A stretch of DNA of 11,264 nucleotides, from assembly GCA_964484145.1 (NCBI GenBank), contig CAZAED010000029.1, forward strand, positions 1 through 11,264, given 5' to 3'. A program made the translations under genes and the position numbers. This DNA comes from JAEUSF01 sp964484145. GTDB lineage: Bacteria; Patescibacteriota; Doudnabacteria; UBA920. A model generated the notes under the pieces. The model was not told the DNA's origin, did no database searches, and saw nothing but the letters and a program-made list of their open reading frames with translations. Below, piece by piece: positions 1 to 5,660 of this stretch; the first letter of the stretch is position 1, and every line of letters begins with the position of its first letter.

Positions 1-48
1 CGTAACAAGGCATCGGTAGCGGAAGCTGTCGATGGATCACCTCCTTTC
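1..48 (+). rRNA. rrs: 16S ribosomal RNA, 3' end (partial)
   Basis: The window opens inside the 3' minor domain of 16S rRNA. The universal CGTAACAAGG is followed by helix 45, in which 11-20 pairs with 25-34 as ten base pairs (two G-U) around a GGAA loop, the site that KsgA dimethylates in other bacteria. Then come GGATCA and the anti-Shine-Dalgarno CCTCC at 40-44. The helix 45 sequence differs from common bacterial versions but its pairing is kept, so the divergence is real rather than sequencing noise. The mature end is estimated from the family (a few bases after CCTCC), so 46-50 is the plausible range. The 5' part lies outside the window. The intact anti-SD means SD-led translation is available to this organism. 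Confidence 0.96.
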
Positions 49-314
49 TAAGGAATAAAATATATAAGCTCAACAACTTTTCGAAGTTTTCCGTCTTATA
101 CATTCCATGGTCGTCGTCTTCTATTTCGATATTAGACGATCATTCTACGATAATTGATGCAATTGGTGTTTGTACTTCTAGCCTGCCCCGTACCACTTCT
201 TAATTTATTAGGAAGTAGTATGAGCAAGCTCTGATGCTATTTATTAGTTTATCTTTGATAAACTGATAACTGGTATCGGGGTCACTATTTAGCCGTTAAT
301 GGCCGAATTGCATG
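49..314 (+). other. structured 16S trailer / gene-free spacer
   Basis: There is no open reading frame, tRNA, 5S or 23S start in this stretch. It is rich in inverted repeats: AACTT-TTCG-AAGTT at 75-88, TCGTCT/AGACGA at 114-119 and 134-139, and the larger folded block at 157-313 described separately. Part of 49-150 may pair with the unseen 16S leader to form the RNase III processing stalk. The stretch ends directly at a terminator, so the transcript containing 16S probably stops here instead of continuing into 23S. Confidence 0.6.
157..313 (+). ncRNA. candidate folded RNA domain in the 16S trailer
   Basis: A closing helix pairs ATGCAATTGG (157-166) with the complementary strand at 303-313, with one bulged G. 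Inside it, CCCCGTACCA (186-195) pairs with TGGTATCGGGG (271-281) with one bulge. That helix encloses three hairpins: 196-203/208-215 (8 bp, loop TTTA), about 216-239 (imperfect, GAG-CAAG-CTC tip) and 246-253/257-264 (8 bp, perfect, TTT loop). The result is a four-way-junction shape closed by a long-range helix and followed two bases later by a terminator. It lacks a tRNA T-loop and the signature sequences of tmRNA, RNase P or SRP RNA. It could be a stable small RNA released from the rRNA transcript, or only a processing and anti-degradation structure. The pairings are seen in the sequence; the function is unknown. Confidence 0.4.
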
Positions 315-340
315 AAAACCACCCCAAAAGGGTGGTTTTT
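315..340. terminator. bidirectional intrinsic terminator between 16S and the rhodanese operon
   Basis: AAAACCACCC (315-324) pairs with GGGTGGTTTT (330-339) around a CAAAA loop. A T-run follows on the plus strand, and the mirrored A-run gives a T-run on the minus strand. It lies just after the rRNA trailer and 4 bases past the rhodanese stop codon, so it can end both convergent transcripts. Confidence 0.88.
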
Positions 341-344
341 GAAT

Positions 345-614
345 TTATAAATTATATTTTTGTTTTACTGTTTCTTTGTTTATTCCGTTTATTAGGTTGG
401 TAAAACCTATTTGTTTAAAAATTTGTATGGCCAAAGCAGAGCGGCTGCCTATTTTACAGTAAACAATAATATTGGCATCTTTCGGAACACTGGCCATTTC
501 AGGTGCGCCGGACATAAGACTTTCTGAAGGTACATTTATTGCGCCAGGCACGTGGCCCATAGCAAACTCAAAAGGCTCGCGAACATCTATAATAGTGTAT
601 GGTCTATTATCCAT
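345..614 (-). CDS. single-domain rhodanese-like sulfurtransferase
   Basis: This is an 89-residue cytoplasmic protein consisting of one rhodanese domain. It shows IIDVREPFEF (8-17), the GHVPGAINVP segment (20-29) and the active-site loop CKIGSRS (53-59), where Cys53 would carry the persulfide. The CxxGxRS loop is the form found in PspE/GlpE-like proteins that move sulfur from thiosulfate or polysulfide to thiols or cyanide; the true substrate cannot be read from sequence. There is no signal peptide and no fused domain. The C-terminus is slightly degenerate (LINGINK in place of the usual GG-containing end). The gene starts 5 bases after the upstream Fur-family gene on the same strand, so the two should be co-transcribed, and it ends at the shared terminator. 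No strong SD precedes its ATG. Confidence 0.9.
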   Translation of the reverse strand: MDNRPYTIIDVREPFEFAMGHVPGAINVPSESLMSGAPEMASVPKDANIIVYCKIGSRSALAIQIFKQIGFTNLINGINKETVKQKYNL

Positions 615-619
615 AAACT

Positions 620-1048
620 TTATTTAGCGCAGGATTTGCATAGCCCAAAAAATTCTAAAGAATGGTCAGTAATTTTAGCAAAGCCGATTTTGTGTATAAA
701 GTTTTTGTTCAAAGCAACTTCTTTTATTTTTACGTCGGAAATTTTTCCGCAACTATTGCATATAATATGGTGATGGTGTTCACCGGAAGCAAGTTCGTAA
801 TAGGCTTGGCGATTGTTTAAATTTAGCTGTTTAATTATTCCTAATTTTTGTAGCGATTCAATATTTCTGTACAAGGTTACCAAGTCCTGACCGTTTAGAT
901 TTTTGGCTATTTCCTTTACCGCTAAAGGTTTTTTTGCGTGTTTAAAAATGTCCAGCAATTTTATTCTAGCAGAAGTAATTTTAAGCCCGCCGTTTTTTAG
1001 CTGGCTTTTGGATTCGTTAGTATGCGTTGCACAATCTTGCCTGTTCAT
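620..1048 (-). CDS. Fur/Zur/PerR-family metal-dependent transcriptional regulator
   Basis: The protein has 142 residues from the ATG at 1048. It has the Fur winged-helix layout: GLKITSARIKLLDIF near 21-35, then the recognition helix region DLVTLYRNIESLQKLGII near 55-72. The metal/dimerisation half has HHHHIICNSCG near 91-101 and CKSC near 137-140. The two CxxC pairs predict a structural zinc, and the histidines plus His129 predict the sensing site. A TTG at 1066 in frame would add six residues and has an AGAGG six bases upstream. I prefer the ATG because a TAAAAT -10-like box on this strand overlaps the TTG. Whether it senses zinc, iron or peroxide is not decidable here, although a ZIP transporter lies nearby. 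It probably represses through the palindrome at 1083-1101, including its own promoter. It is first in an operon with the rhodanese. Confidence 0.92.
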   Translation of the reverse strand: MNRQDCATHTNESKSQLKNGGLKITSARIKLLDIFKHAKKPLAVKEIAKNLNGQDLVTLYRNIESLQKLGIIKQLNLNNRQAYYELASGEHHHHIICNSCGKISDVKIKEVALNKNFIHKIGFAKITDHSLEFFGLCKSCAK

Positions 1049-1076
1049 AGGATAACAATACCACAATTTTAACCTC

Positions 1077-1106
1077 TTGACAAATGCAAGTCATTTGCAT
1101 TAAGAT
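1077..1106 (+). promoter_or_regulatory. sigma70-type promoter for the 1113 gene, predicted leaderless
   Basis: A perfect -35 TTGACA (1077-1082), an 18-base spacer and a -10 TAAGAT (1101-1106) predict initiation about seven bases later, exactly at the ATG at 1113. The operator-like palindrome fills the spacer, so a bound repressor would block RNA polymerase. Confidence 0.65.
1083..1101. promoter_or_regulatory. palindromic operator candidate for the Fur-family regulator
   Basis: AATGCAA (1083-1089) and TTGCATT (1095-1101) form a perfect inverted repeat with a 5-base spacer. It lies in the short gap between the divergent regulator and the 1113 gene, and overlaps the spacer and -10 of the plus-strand promoter. 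Size, AT-richness and position fit a Fur-family box (the inner TGCAA/TTGCA resembles the 15-bp symmetry of Zur-type sites). The assignment is inference from symmetry and location. Confidence 0.65.
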
Positions 1107-1112
1107 ATAACA

Positions 1113-1640
1113 ATGCTGAAACAGATGCTTATAGTACTTGTATTTCCTGTATTTTTGTATTCGCAGGAAAGTGGTGAGAGAAACGCCTCGCGGTATTTAA
1201 ACGATGTACCCAGCGATGGCCAGTGGAGACGGTTTGGCACGAGGGAAATCGTTCCAAAAGGAGGAACAGTCAACCAGCTGCAACTGCCAGCCGAACAAGA
1301 AAATCTCAGCGTTATTTTTTCTTACCAGGGGAATCGTTCTCTTTTGGTGAGCAGGCTGATAAAACAGCCGGAATATTGGGAAAATATTCTAAATGACGAG
1401 GAGGTAAAATGGCTGAAAACGTGGCAAAAACATAAAGACAAAACAGCCAAGGCGCTATTGCTTATGTGCGATCAAGACGGGGTGGTATATCTTGCTACCA
1501 AGCAGGACTTAAGTCCGGTGGGGGAGATTCGACAGAAAAACTGGTTTAAGAAGGCGGTTTTGCCCCTGCTAAAGGGCGTAGGCGAGCACGGCCTGACCGC
1601 GTTTCCCGTACACCTGCTTCTTGGATTGTTCGGGATTTAG
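1113..1640 (+). CDS. secreted or membrane-tethered orphan protein, GC-rich
   Basis: I do not recognise this 175-residue protein. Residues 1-17 form a short hydrophobic segment after a Lys (MLKQMLIVLVFPVFLYS), consistent with a signal peptide or N-terminal anchor. The middle is polar with WENILNDEEVKWLKTW (89-104). A stretch with alternating hydrophobic residues follows (ALLLMCDQDGVVYLATK, 114-130), and the protein ends in a hydrophobic tail (AFPVHLLLGLFGI, 163-175). The promoter and Fur-type palindrome directly upstream suggest metal-responsive expression. By hand count, two 60-base lines inside it are about 55% and 65% GC, against about 37% in a line from the next gene, so it may be horizontally acquired. 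An internal ATG at 1125 is an alternative start. The end overlaps the longest frame of the methyltransferase but not its likely real start. Confidence 0.6.
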   Translation: MLKQMLIVLVFPVFLYSQESGERNASRYLNDVPSDGQWRRFGTREIVPKGGTVNQLQLPAEQENLSVIFSYQGNRSLLVSRLIKQPEYWENILNDEEVKWLKTWQKHKDKTAKALLLMCDQDGVVYLATKQDLSPVGEIRQKNWFKKAVLPLLKGVGEHGLTAFPVHLLLGLFGI

Positions 1641-1701
1641 TTCTTTTTTGGGCGGCGGGAAGCAGCTTTTCCGTCGCTCAGACTCATTTAAATTATTATA
1701 T

Positions 1702-2277
1702 ATGCTTACGAGATTTTTAAAATTAAAAAATAATATGTTTCGGCAGGCATATCCGAAATATTCGATTTACGATTTGCCTGACAACTCAAATATTTTGGAT
1801 ATCTCCTGCGGAGACGGCGGCTTGCTAGGCTGTTTGCAAAAACATAACCCAAGTTTTAAGCTGTATGGAATTGACATTTCATCCAAGATAATTTTCGAGG
1901 CAAAAAAACTTTTTTTTGGTATTAATTTTCAAGAAGCCAGCGCTGAAAATTTACCATATAAGTCCGGTAGCTTTAAAGCGGTTGTCAGTAGCATGGCTTT
2001 GCATCATTACAAAAATCCCAAACAAGTTTTTTCTGAAATCGCCAGAGTTTTAGAGCCTCAAGGCCTGTGTTATGTAGTAGATTATGTGCCAAAAAATAAA
2101 TGGGCACAATGGGTAAACAATTTATGCGGTTGTCATGAGCCTTACCACTTTGAAAAGTATTATACGCGCCAGGAAATAGAAAGTTTGGCGAGTTATAAGG
2201 GTTTAAAATTAATTGCGCAAAACAAAATTAATTTTTTTTACGCGCAAACCAGATTGGTTTTTATTAAAAATTATTAA
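1702..2277 (+). CDS. class I SAM-dependent methyltransferase (UbiE/Methyltransf_11 type)
   Basis: The protein has 191 residues from the ATG at 1702. Motif I is NILDISCGDGGLL (30-42), the SAM-binding glycine loop. YGIDIS (55-60) carries the acidic residue that binds the SAM ribose. SAENLPYKSGSFKAVVSSMALHH covers the adenine-contact and motif IV region (80-102), and the ARVLEPQG turn (114-121) precedes the last strands. The substrate is not predictable. The frame extends upstream to 1621, but those extra residues overlap the previous gene and lack family similarity. No clear SD precedes 1702. It is followed after ten bases by the S74 fibre gene, so co-transcription is likely. Composition returns to AT-rich here. 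Confidence 0.88.
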   Translation: MLTRFLKLKNNMFRQAYPKYSIYDLPDNSNILDISCGDGGLLGCLQKHNPSFKLYGIDISSKIIFEAKKLFFGINFQEASAENLPYKSGSFKAVVSSMALHHYKNPKQVFSEIARVLEPQGLCYVVDYVPKNKWAQWVNNLCGCHEPYHFEKYYTRQEIESLASYKGLKLIAQNKINFFYAQTRLVFIKNY

Positions 2278-2287
2278 CTTACAATTT

Positions 2288-3577
2288 ATGAAAAATAAAT
2301 TATTAGTCTTTTTGGTAACTTTTATTTGTTTGGTATTTACCGGAATAATTGCCGCAGCGCCTTCGGAGGCTGAGTCGCAAAATAAAGCTGAAAATACAGC
2401 AACTTTTTCCAAATTAGCGGATGCTGAAGAAAATAAGCAGGAGACTGTACAAAAAAAAGAAGTTCAGAATTTAGTAATTGACGAAAGCTATGTGCGGAAT
2501 TTAATCATGTCGACTTTCAACCAAATGCTGTCACAAGGGCTTTTAAAAGGTGAAAAAGGTGAAAAAGGTGAAAAAGGGGATCCTGGGCTGGTTTCAAACA
2601 GTATAGATCCGGATATTGTTGGTTTTCAGACCGCTTATATACCGGGAGCTTTTGTTGGCCCCGACGTAGGGACGGTTTTTGCCGCGACTAATTTGTCTTC
2701 CGATGTTTTAACTTCCAATAGCGCTAGTTTTAGCAGTCTTGAGTTAAGCGGAGATTTAACCGCTGAGGGCGGGGTGAATTTTTCCGGAGAAACCAGTATG
2801 GCAACAACCTCGGTTACTGCCTTGTCCGTATCTACAATAACCAGTCAGTCAGGTGCCTACTTAAGCGAAGGTGGTGATTGGGTAAACGCTTCCAGTAAGG
2901 AATTGAAAGAAAATTTGGCCACAACCAGCCCGCAAAGTATTTTGGACAAAATAGCCGGTTTGCCAATTTATACATGGAACTATAAAAATCAGAATCATTC
3001 TAATTTTCATATAGGTCCTATGGCAGAAGATTTTTACGAGAAATTTGGGTTTGGTAATTCCAGTACTTCAATTTCTACTATTGATCCCGCCGGAGTTGCT
3101 TTAGCCGGCATACAAGGCTTAAATGAACGAATAAAAACCCTGACGGATTTGTCTTGGATTTTAGAGGCATTAAAAAAAATCGGGGTGGAAATTTCAGAAA
3201 GTTTAGTTAAGGTTAAAAATTTGGCGGCAAATACAGTTTTTACTAAAAATTTGGAAGTCGGTTCAAGTGAATTACCCTCAGGAATTACAATTTATGATTC
3301 TGTTACCCGAGAGCCCGTATGTATTAGTTCTGAAAATAGCAGCCTGAAATTAAGCCCGGGCAAGTGCGGCCAAAATAATTTACCAAAAGAGCAGCCAGAA
3401 AACTCGGTTAAGGAAAATGTAGAAAAACCCCCAGTGGAGACACAAGAAGCAATTGAAAGCGCGGTTGACAACAATGTTTCTGAGGTAATAGAAAATGAAA
3501 ATATTTTAGAAGAAAAAGTTTTAAATGAACTTGAAAATGTTTTGGTAGAGAATAGTGTTGAAAATATTATACAATAA
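2288..3577 (+). CDS. secreted fibre-like protein with collagen-type repeat and Peptidase_S74 chaperone domain
   Basis: The protein has 429 residues from the ATG at 2288, chosen because it starts a clear signal peptide (hydrophobic 4-23, then AAAPSEA). A polar, partly helical stretch (28-85) leads into collagen-like Gly-X-Y triplets GEKGEKGEKGDPG (88-100). A Ser/Thr-rich beta region (130-190) follows. The S74 intramolecular chaperone domain starts at SSKELKENL (202-210), with the catalytic pair expected at Ser202 and Lys207, and continues through IYTWNYK and HIGPMAEDFY (241-250) to the AGVALAGIQGLNERI helix. In phage tail spikes and related proteins S74 trimerises the fibre and cleaves itself off. 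Unlike the phage arrangement it is not C-terminal here: about 145 residues follow, including two Cys (345, 360) and a Glu/Asn/Val-rich acidic tail (365-429). No anchor motif is seen. Confidence 0.85.
   Translation: MKNKLLVFLVTFICLVFTGIIAAAPSEAESQNKAENTATFSKLADAEENKQETVQKKEVQNLVIDESYVRNLIMSTFNQMLSQGLLKGEKGEKGEKGDPGLVSNSIDPDIVGFQTAYIPGAFVGPDVGTVFAATNLSSDVLTSNSASFSSLELSGDLTAEGGVNFSGETSMATTSVTALSVSTITSQSGAYLSEGGDWVNASSKELKENLATTSPQSILDKIAGLPIYTWNYKNQNHSNFHIGPMAEDFYEKFGFGNSSTSISTIDPAGVALAGIQGLNERIKTLTDLSWILEALKKIGVEISESLVKVKNLAANTVFTKNLEVGSSELPSGITIYDSVTREPVCISSENSSLKLSPGKCGQNNLPKEQPENSVKENVEKPPVETQEAIESAVDNNVSEVIENENILEEKVLNELENVLVENSVENIIQ
2549..2575 (+). repeat. three perfect 9-bp tandem repeats encoding Gly-Glu-Lys
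   Basis: GGTGAAAAA occurs three times head to tail, followed by a degenerate GGGGATCCT copy. Each unit encodes one collagen-like triplet. Identical codons in every copy suggest recent slippage expansion, which would change the length of the Gly-X-Y stalk without a frameshift. Confidence 0.85.
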
Positions 3578-3585
3578 GGTAAAAT
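3558..3585 (+). promoter_or_regulatory. sigma70-type promoter for the ZIP transporter, predicted leaderless
   Basis: TTGAAA (3558-3563) and TAAAAT (3580-3585) are 16 bases apart, each matching five of six consensus positions. Initiation seven bases past the -10 falls on the A of the ATG at 3592. It overlaps the end of the preceding gene. An AAGG at 3576-3579 could serve as a distant SD if transcription comes from further upstream. Confidence 0.5.
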
Positions 3586-3591
3586 AATTAT

Positions 3592-4332
3592 ATGAATACA
3601 ATTTGGATATATACAATGTTAGCGGTTTTAGTGGTTAGCCTGATTTCTTTTGTTGGTGTCTTTACTCTTGCCATAGGCGAGCAAAAATTAAAGAAATGGC
3701 TGCTTTCTTTGGTAAGTTTTTCTGCCGGCGCGCTACTAGGCGATGTTTTTATACATATTTTGCCGGAAATGGCGGAAAATGGCTGGCCGGAGCAAGCGGG
3801 GATGTACCTGCTCTTTGGGGTTGTTTTATTTTTTGCCTTAGAGCGTTTTGTTTTTTGGCACCATTCCCACAGCGAACATGACGAAGCGGTTCATTCTTAT
3901 ACTTACTTAAGCTTGCTTAGTGACAGTCTGCATAATTTTATAGACGGCATGATAATTGCCGGAGCGTTTTTGCTTAACACCAGCTTAGGTATTGCCACGA
4001 CTTTGGCGGTTGTTTTCCACGAAATTCCCCAGGAGATAGGAAATTTTGCGGTTTTGGTGCACGGCGGTTTTTCTAAAATGAAGGCTTTGTTCTACAATTT
4101 TATTTCCGCCTTAACAGCTTTTTTGGGCGCTTTAGTAGTTTTAGCCTTTTTTAAAGGCGAAGGCGCGCCGATATTCTTACTTTCTATTTCCGCCTCCAGT
4201 TTTATTTATATTGCCATGTCGGACCTAATTCCGCAGCTGCATAAAGAAAAAAGCAACAAAGCCGCGGTCTGGCATTTGGTTTGGTTTATGCTTGGAATCG
4301 GAGCAATGTGGGCGTTGATTATTTTAGAGTAA
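3592..4332 (+). CDS. ZIP-family divalent metal transporter
   Basis: This is a 246-residue inner-membrane protein with about eight hydrophobic segments, the normal ZIP count and a typical bacterial size. The transport-site helices are clear: HNFIDGMIIAGAF (114-126) for TM4 and HEIPQEIGNFAVL (143-155) for TM5. His114, Asn115, Asp118, His143, Glu144 and Gln147/Glu148 form the binuclear metal site. The loop between TM3 and TM4 is histidine-rich (HHSHSEHDEAVH, 90-101), as expected for metal capture. Family knowledge suggests inward transport of Zn2+ and possibly Fe2+ or Mn2+; specificity is not readable. The YibE/F gene starts five bases after its stop, so the two are probably one operon. A Fur-family regulator lies 2.5 kb upstream, but no copy of its palindrome is visible before this gene. 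Confidence 0.93.
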   Translation: MNTIWIYTMLAVLVVSLISFVGVFTLAIGEQKLKKWLLSLVSFSAGALLGDVFIHILPEMAENGWPEQAGMYLLFGVVLFFALERFVFWHHSHSEHDEAVHSYTYLSLLSDSLHNFIDGMIIAGAFLLNTSLGIATTLAVVFHEIPQEIGNFAVLVHGGFSKMKALFYNFISALTAFLGALVVLAFFKGEGAPIFLLSISASSFIYIAMSDLIPQLHKEKSNKAAVWHLVWFMLGIGAMWALIILE

Positions 4333-4337
4333 GAACT

Positions 4338-5495
4338 ATGCGCAAGCATTTAATTATTTTTGTCATATTTTTTTGCGCGCTGTTTTTGGTCGGCGCTGTT
4401 TATGTTCAGCGGCTGCCTGAGGCCGAGCAAAAAAATTTTTCTGTTTCAGCCGCCGATATAAGCCAGTCGCCATACCAAGAATTGAGCCGGGCAAAGGTTT
4501 TGGAGGTTTTAAAAACAGAAAGCGAAAATTCCAGGCATTATTCAAGGTTTTATCAGGAATTCAGAGCTGAAATTTTAAGCGGGAGCGAAGCAGGAAAAAA
4601 TATTTTTGTCAGTTACGACGACCAAATATTACAAAACAAAAATCAGGCTATAAAGCAGGGGCAGACTATTGTAGTCGGTAAAATACAGCAAGGCGGCGAA
4701 ACTGAATATGTTATGGCGGACAGGTACAGGCTGCCGGCTTTAGCGGTTTTGGCCGCCATTTTTTTTCTCGTTGTCTTAATTTTCGGCAAATGGCGCGGAC
4801 TTACCTCTATAGTTGGTTTGGCTGTAAGTCTGGCCGTGTTAGTTTATTTCATTGCTCCCAATATTTTAGCCGGCAAAAGCCCTTTGCTGGTTAGTTTAAT
4901 TGGAGGAGGCGGTATTGCTTTGGCGTCTATGTTTTTTGCTCATGGTTTTAACAAGCGGACTTTAATTGCCGTGGTTAGCTTGCTCGGTACTTTAACATTA
5001 TCATCGGTTATCTCTTATTTTTTTGTTAAAAGTTCTTACTTGTTTGGTATAGGTACGGAAGGAGCCTACTTTTTACAGGCTGGATTTTTTGGCAGTCTTA
5101 ATATGCAGGGGTTGCTTCAAAGCGGAATTATGATAGGCGCCCTCGGAGTTTTGGACGATATTACTACAGCTCAAACTGCAGTAGTGGAAGAACTGTATAA
5201 AACGAATGGTAACTTATCTTTTAAAGAAGTTTTTTTTAAAGCAAACTCTGTCGGCAAAGAGCACATAGCTTCTTTGGTAAACACCTTGGTTTTGGCTTAT
5301 GCAGGCGCGTCTATGCCTTTATTTTTACTTTTAAATTTACAGAGTCAAAATTCTTTGTGGGCTGTGCTAAACAGCGAATTTTTAGCTGAAGAAATTGTCA
5401 GGACTTTGGTCGGAAGCACCGCATTGGTTTTGGCAGTACCTATAACCACTTTTTTGGCAGCGTATTTTTTTACTAAACAAACGACTAAAACATAA
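4338..5495 (+). CDS. YibE/F-family multi-pass membrane protein
   Basis: The protein has 385 residues from the ATG at 4338, five bases after the ZIP stop. It has one N-terminal membrane segment (4-23), then an extracytoplasmic domain of about 110 residues (25-132). A block of about seven membrane helices runs from 133 to 380. The family signature is very clear: GALGVLDDITTAQTAVVEEL (267-286) and VGKEHIASLVNTLVLAYAGAS (305-325). The molecular activity of YibE/F proteins is not established to my knowledge; a transport role is likely from topology. Placement behind a ZIP transporter hints at ion handling, but that is inference. A longer frame starting at 4281 overlaps the ZIP gene and is not the true start. 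No terminator follows; the next gene's promoter begins two bases after the stop. Confidence 0.9.
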   Translation: MRKHLIIFVIFFCALFLVGAVYVQRLPEAEQKNFSVSAADISQSPYQELSRAKVLEVLKTESENSRHYSRFYQEFRAEILSGSEAGKNIFVSYDDQILQNKNQAIKQGQTIVVGKIQQGGETEYVMADRYRLPALAVLAAIFFLVVLIFGKWRGLTSIVGLAVSLAVLVYFIAPNILAGKSPLLVSLIGGGGIALASMFFAHGFNKRTLIAVVSLLGTLTLSSVISYFFVKSSYLFGIGTEGAYFLQAGFFGSLNMQGLLQSGIMIGALGVLDDITTAQTAVVEELYKTNGNLSFKEVFFKANSVGKEHIASLVNTLVLAYAGASMPLFLLLNLQSQNSLWAVLNSEFLAEEIVRTLVGSTALVLAVPITTFLAAYFFTKQTTKT

Positions 5496-5496
5496 C

Positions 5497-5525
5497 TTGC
5501 CAAAAAGTTCTAATTCTGATATAAT
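5497..5525 (+). promoter_or_regulatory. strong sigma70-type promoter for the RRM gene
   Basis: TTGCCA (5497-5502, five of six), an exact 17-base spacer, and a perfect TATAAT (5520-5525). Predicted start is near 5532, leaving a leader of about 130 bases. This is the best promoter in the window and fits an abundant RNA-binding protein. Confidence 0.82.
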
Positions 5526-5531
5526 TGTTGT

Positions 5532-5660
5532 ATCATCTTTCGTTTAAGTGTCCTTAGTTTGGTCTTTGTTTAAAAGAGCCCATAAGTTAGCTTAAATAGA
5601 TTTATATAAGTTTAGTAAGAGTTTAAAGGTGAGGCTCTTAAGAAGAAAGGCCAATATAAA
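5532..5660 (+). promoter_or_regulatory. long structured 5' leader of the RRM gene
   Basis: AAGAGCC (5574-5580) and GGCTCTT (5633-5639) are perfect complements closing a 52-base AT-rich loop that holds a small TAAG-TTAG-CTTA hairpin (5583-5594). The 3' arm ends just before the AAGAAAGG SD near 5643-5650, so folding could limit or expose the ribosome site. A long leader upstream of an RRM or cold-shock type protein suggests post-transcriptional or autoregulatory control. That is inference; no known riboswitch class is recognised. Confidence 0.5.

Noticed and set aside
186..281. tRNA-like four-arm shape in the 16S trailer
   Set aside because: The outer stem is ten pairs with a bulge, there is no T-loop TTCGANTC, no CCA-proximal discriminator pattern and no plausible anticodon loop.
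552..773. 73-residue plus-strand frame opposite the Fur and rhodanese genes
   Set aside because: It is antisense to two well-supported proteins with clear motifs and has no recognisable features.
1049..1066. TTG start adding six residues to the Fur-family protein
   Set aside because: The extra residues overlap a -10-like TAAAAT on the same strand and a normal-length protein begins at ATG 1048. The AGAGG upstream of the TTG keeps it as a minor possibility.
1621..1701. N-terminal extension of the methyltransferase
   Set aside because: It overlaps the end of the previous gene and its residues do not resemble the methyltransferase N-terminus; ATG 1702 gives a normal-size protein.
2213..2287. 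Upstream start of the S74 protein
   Set aside because: It overlaps the methyltransferase and would bury the clear signal peptide that begins at 2288.
4281..4337. Upstream start of the YibE/F protein
   Set aside because: It lies inside the ZIP gene; ATG 4338 directly starts the first membrane segment.
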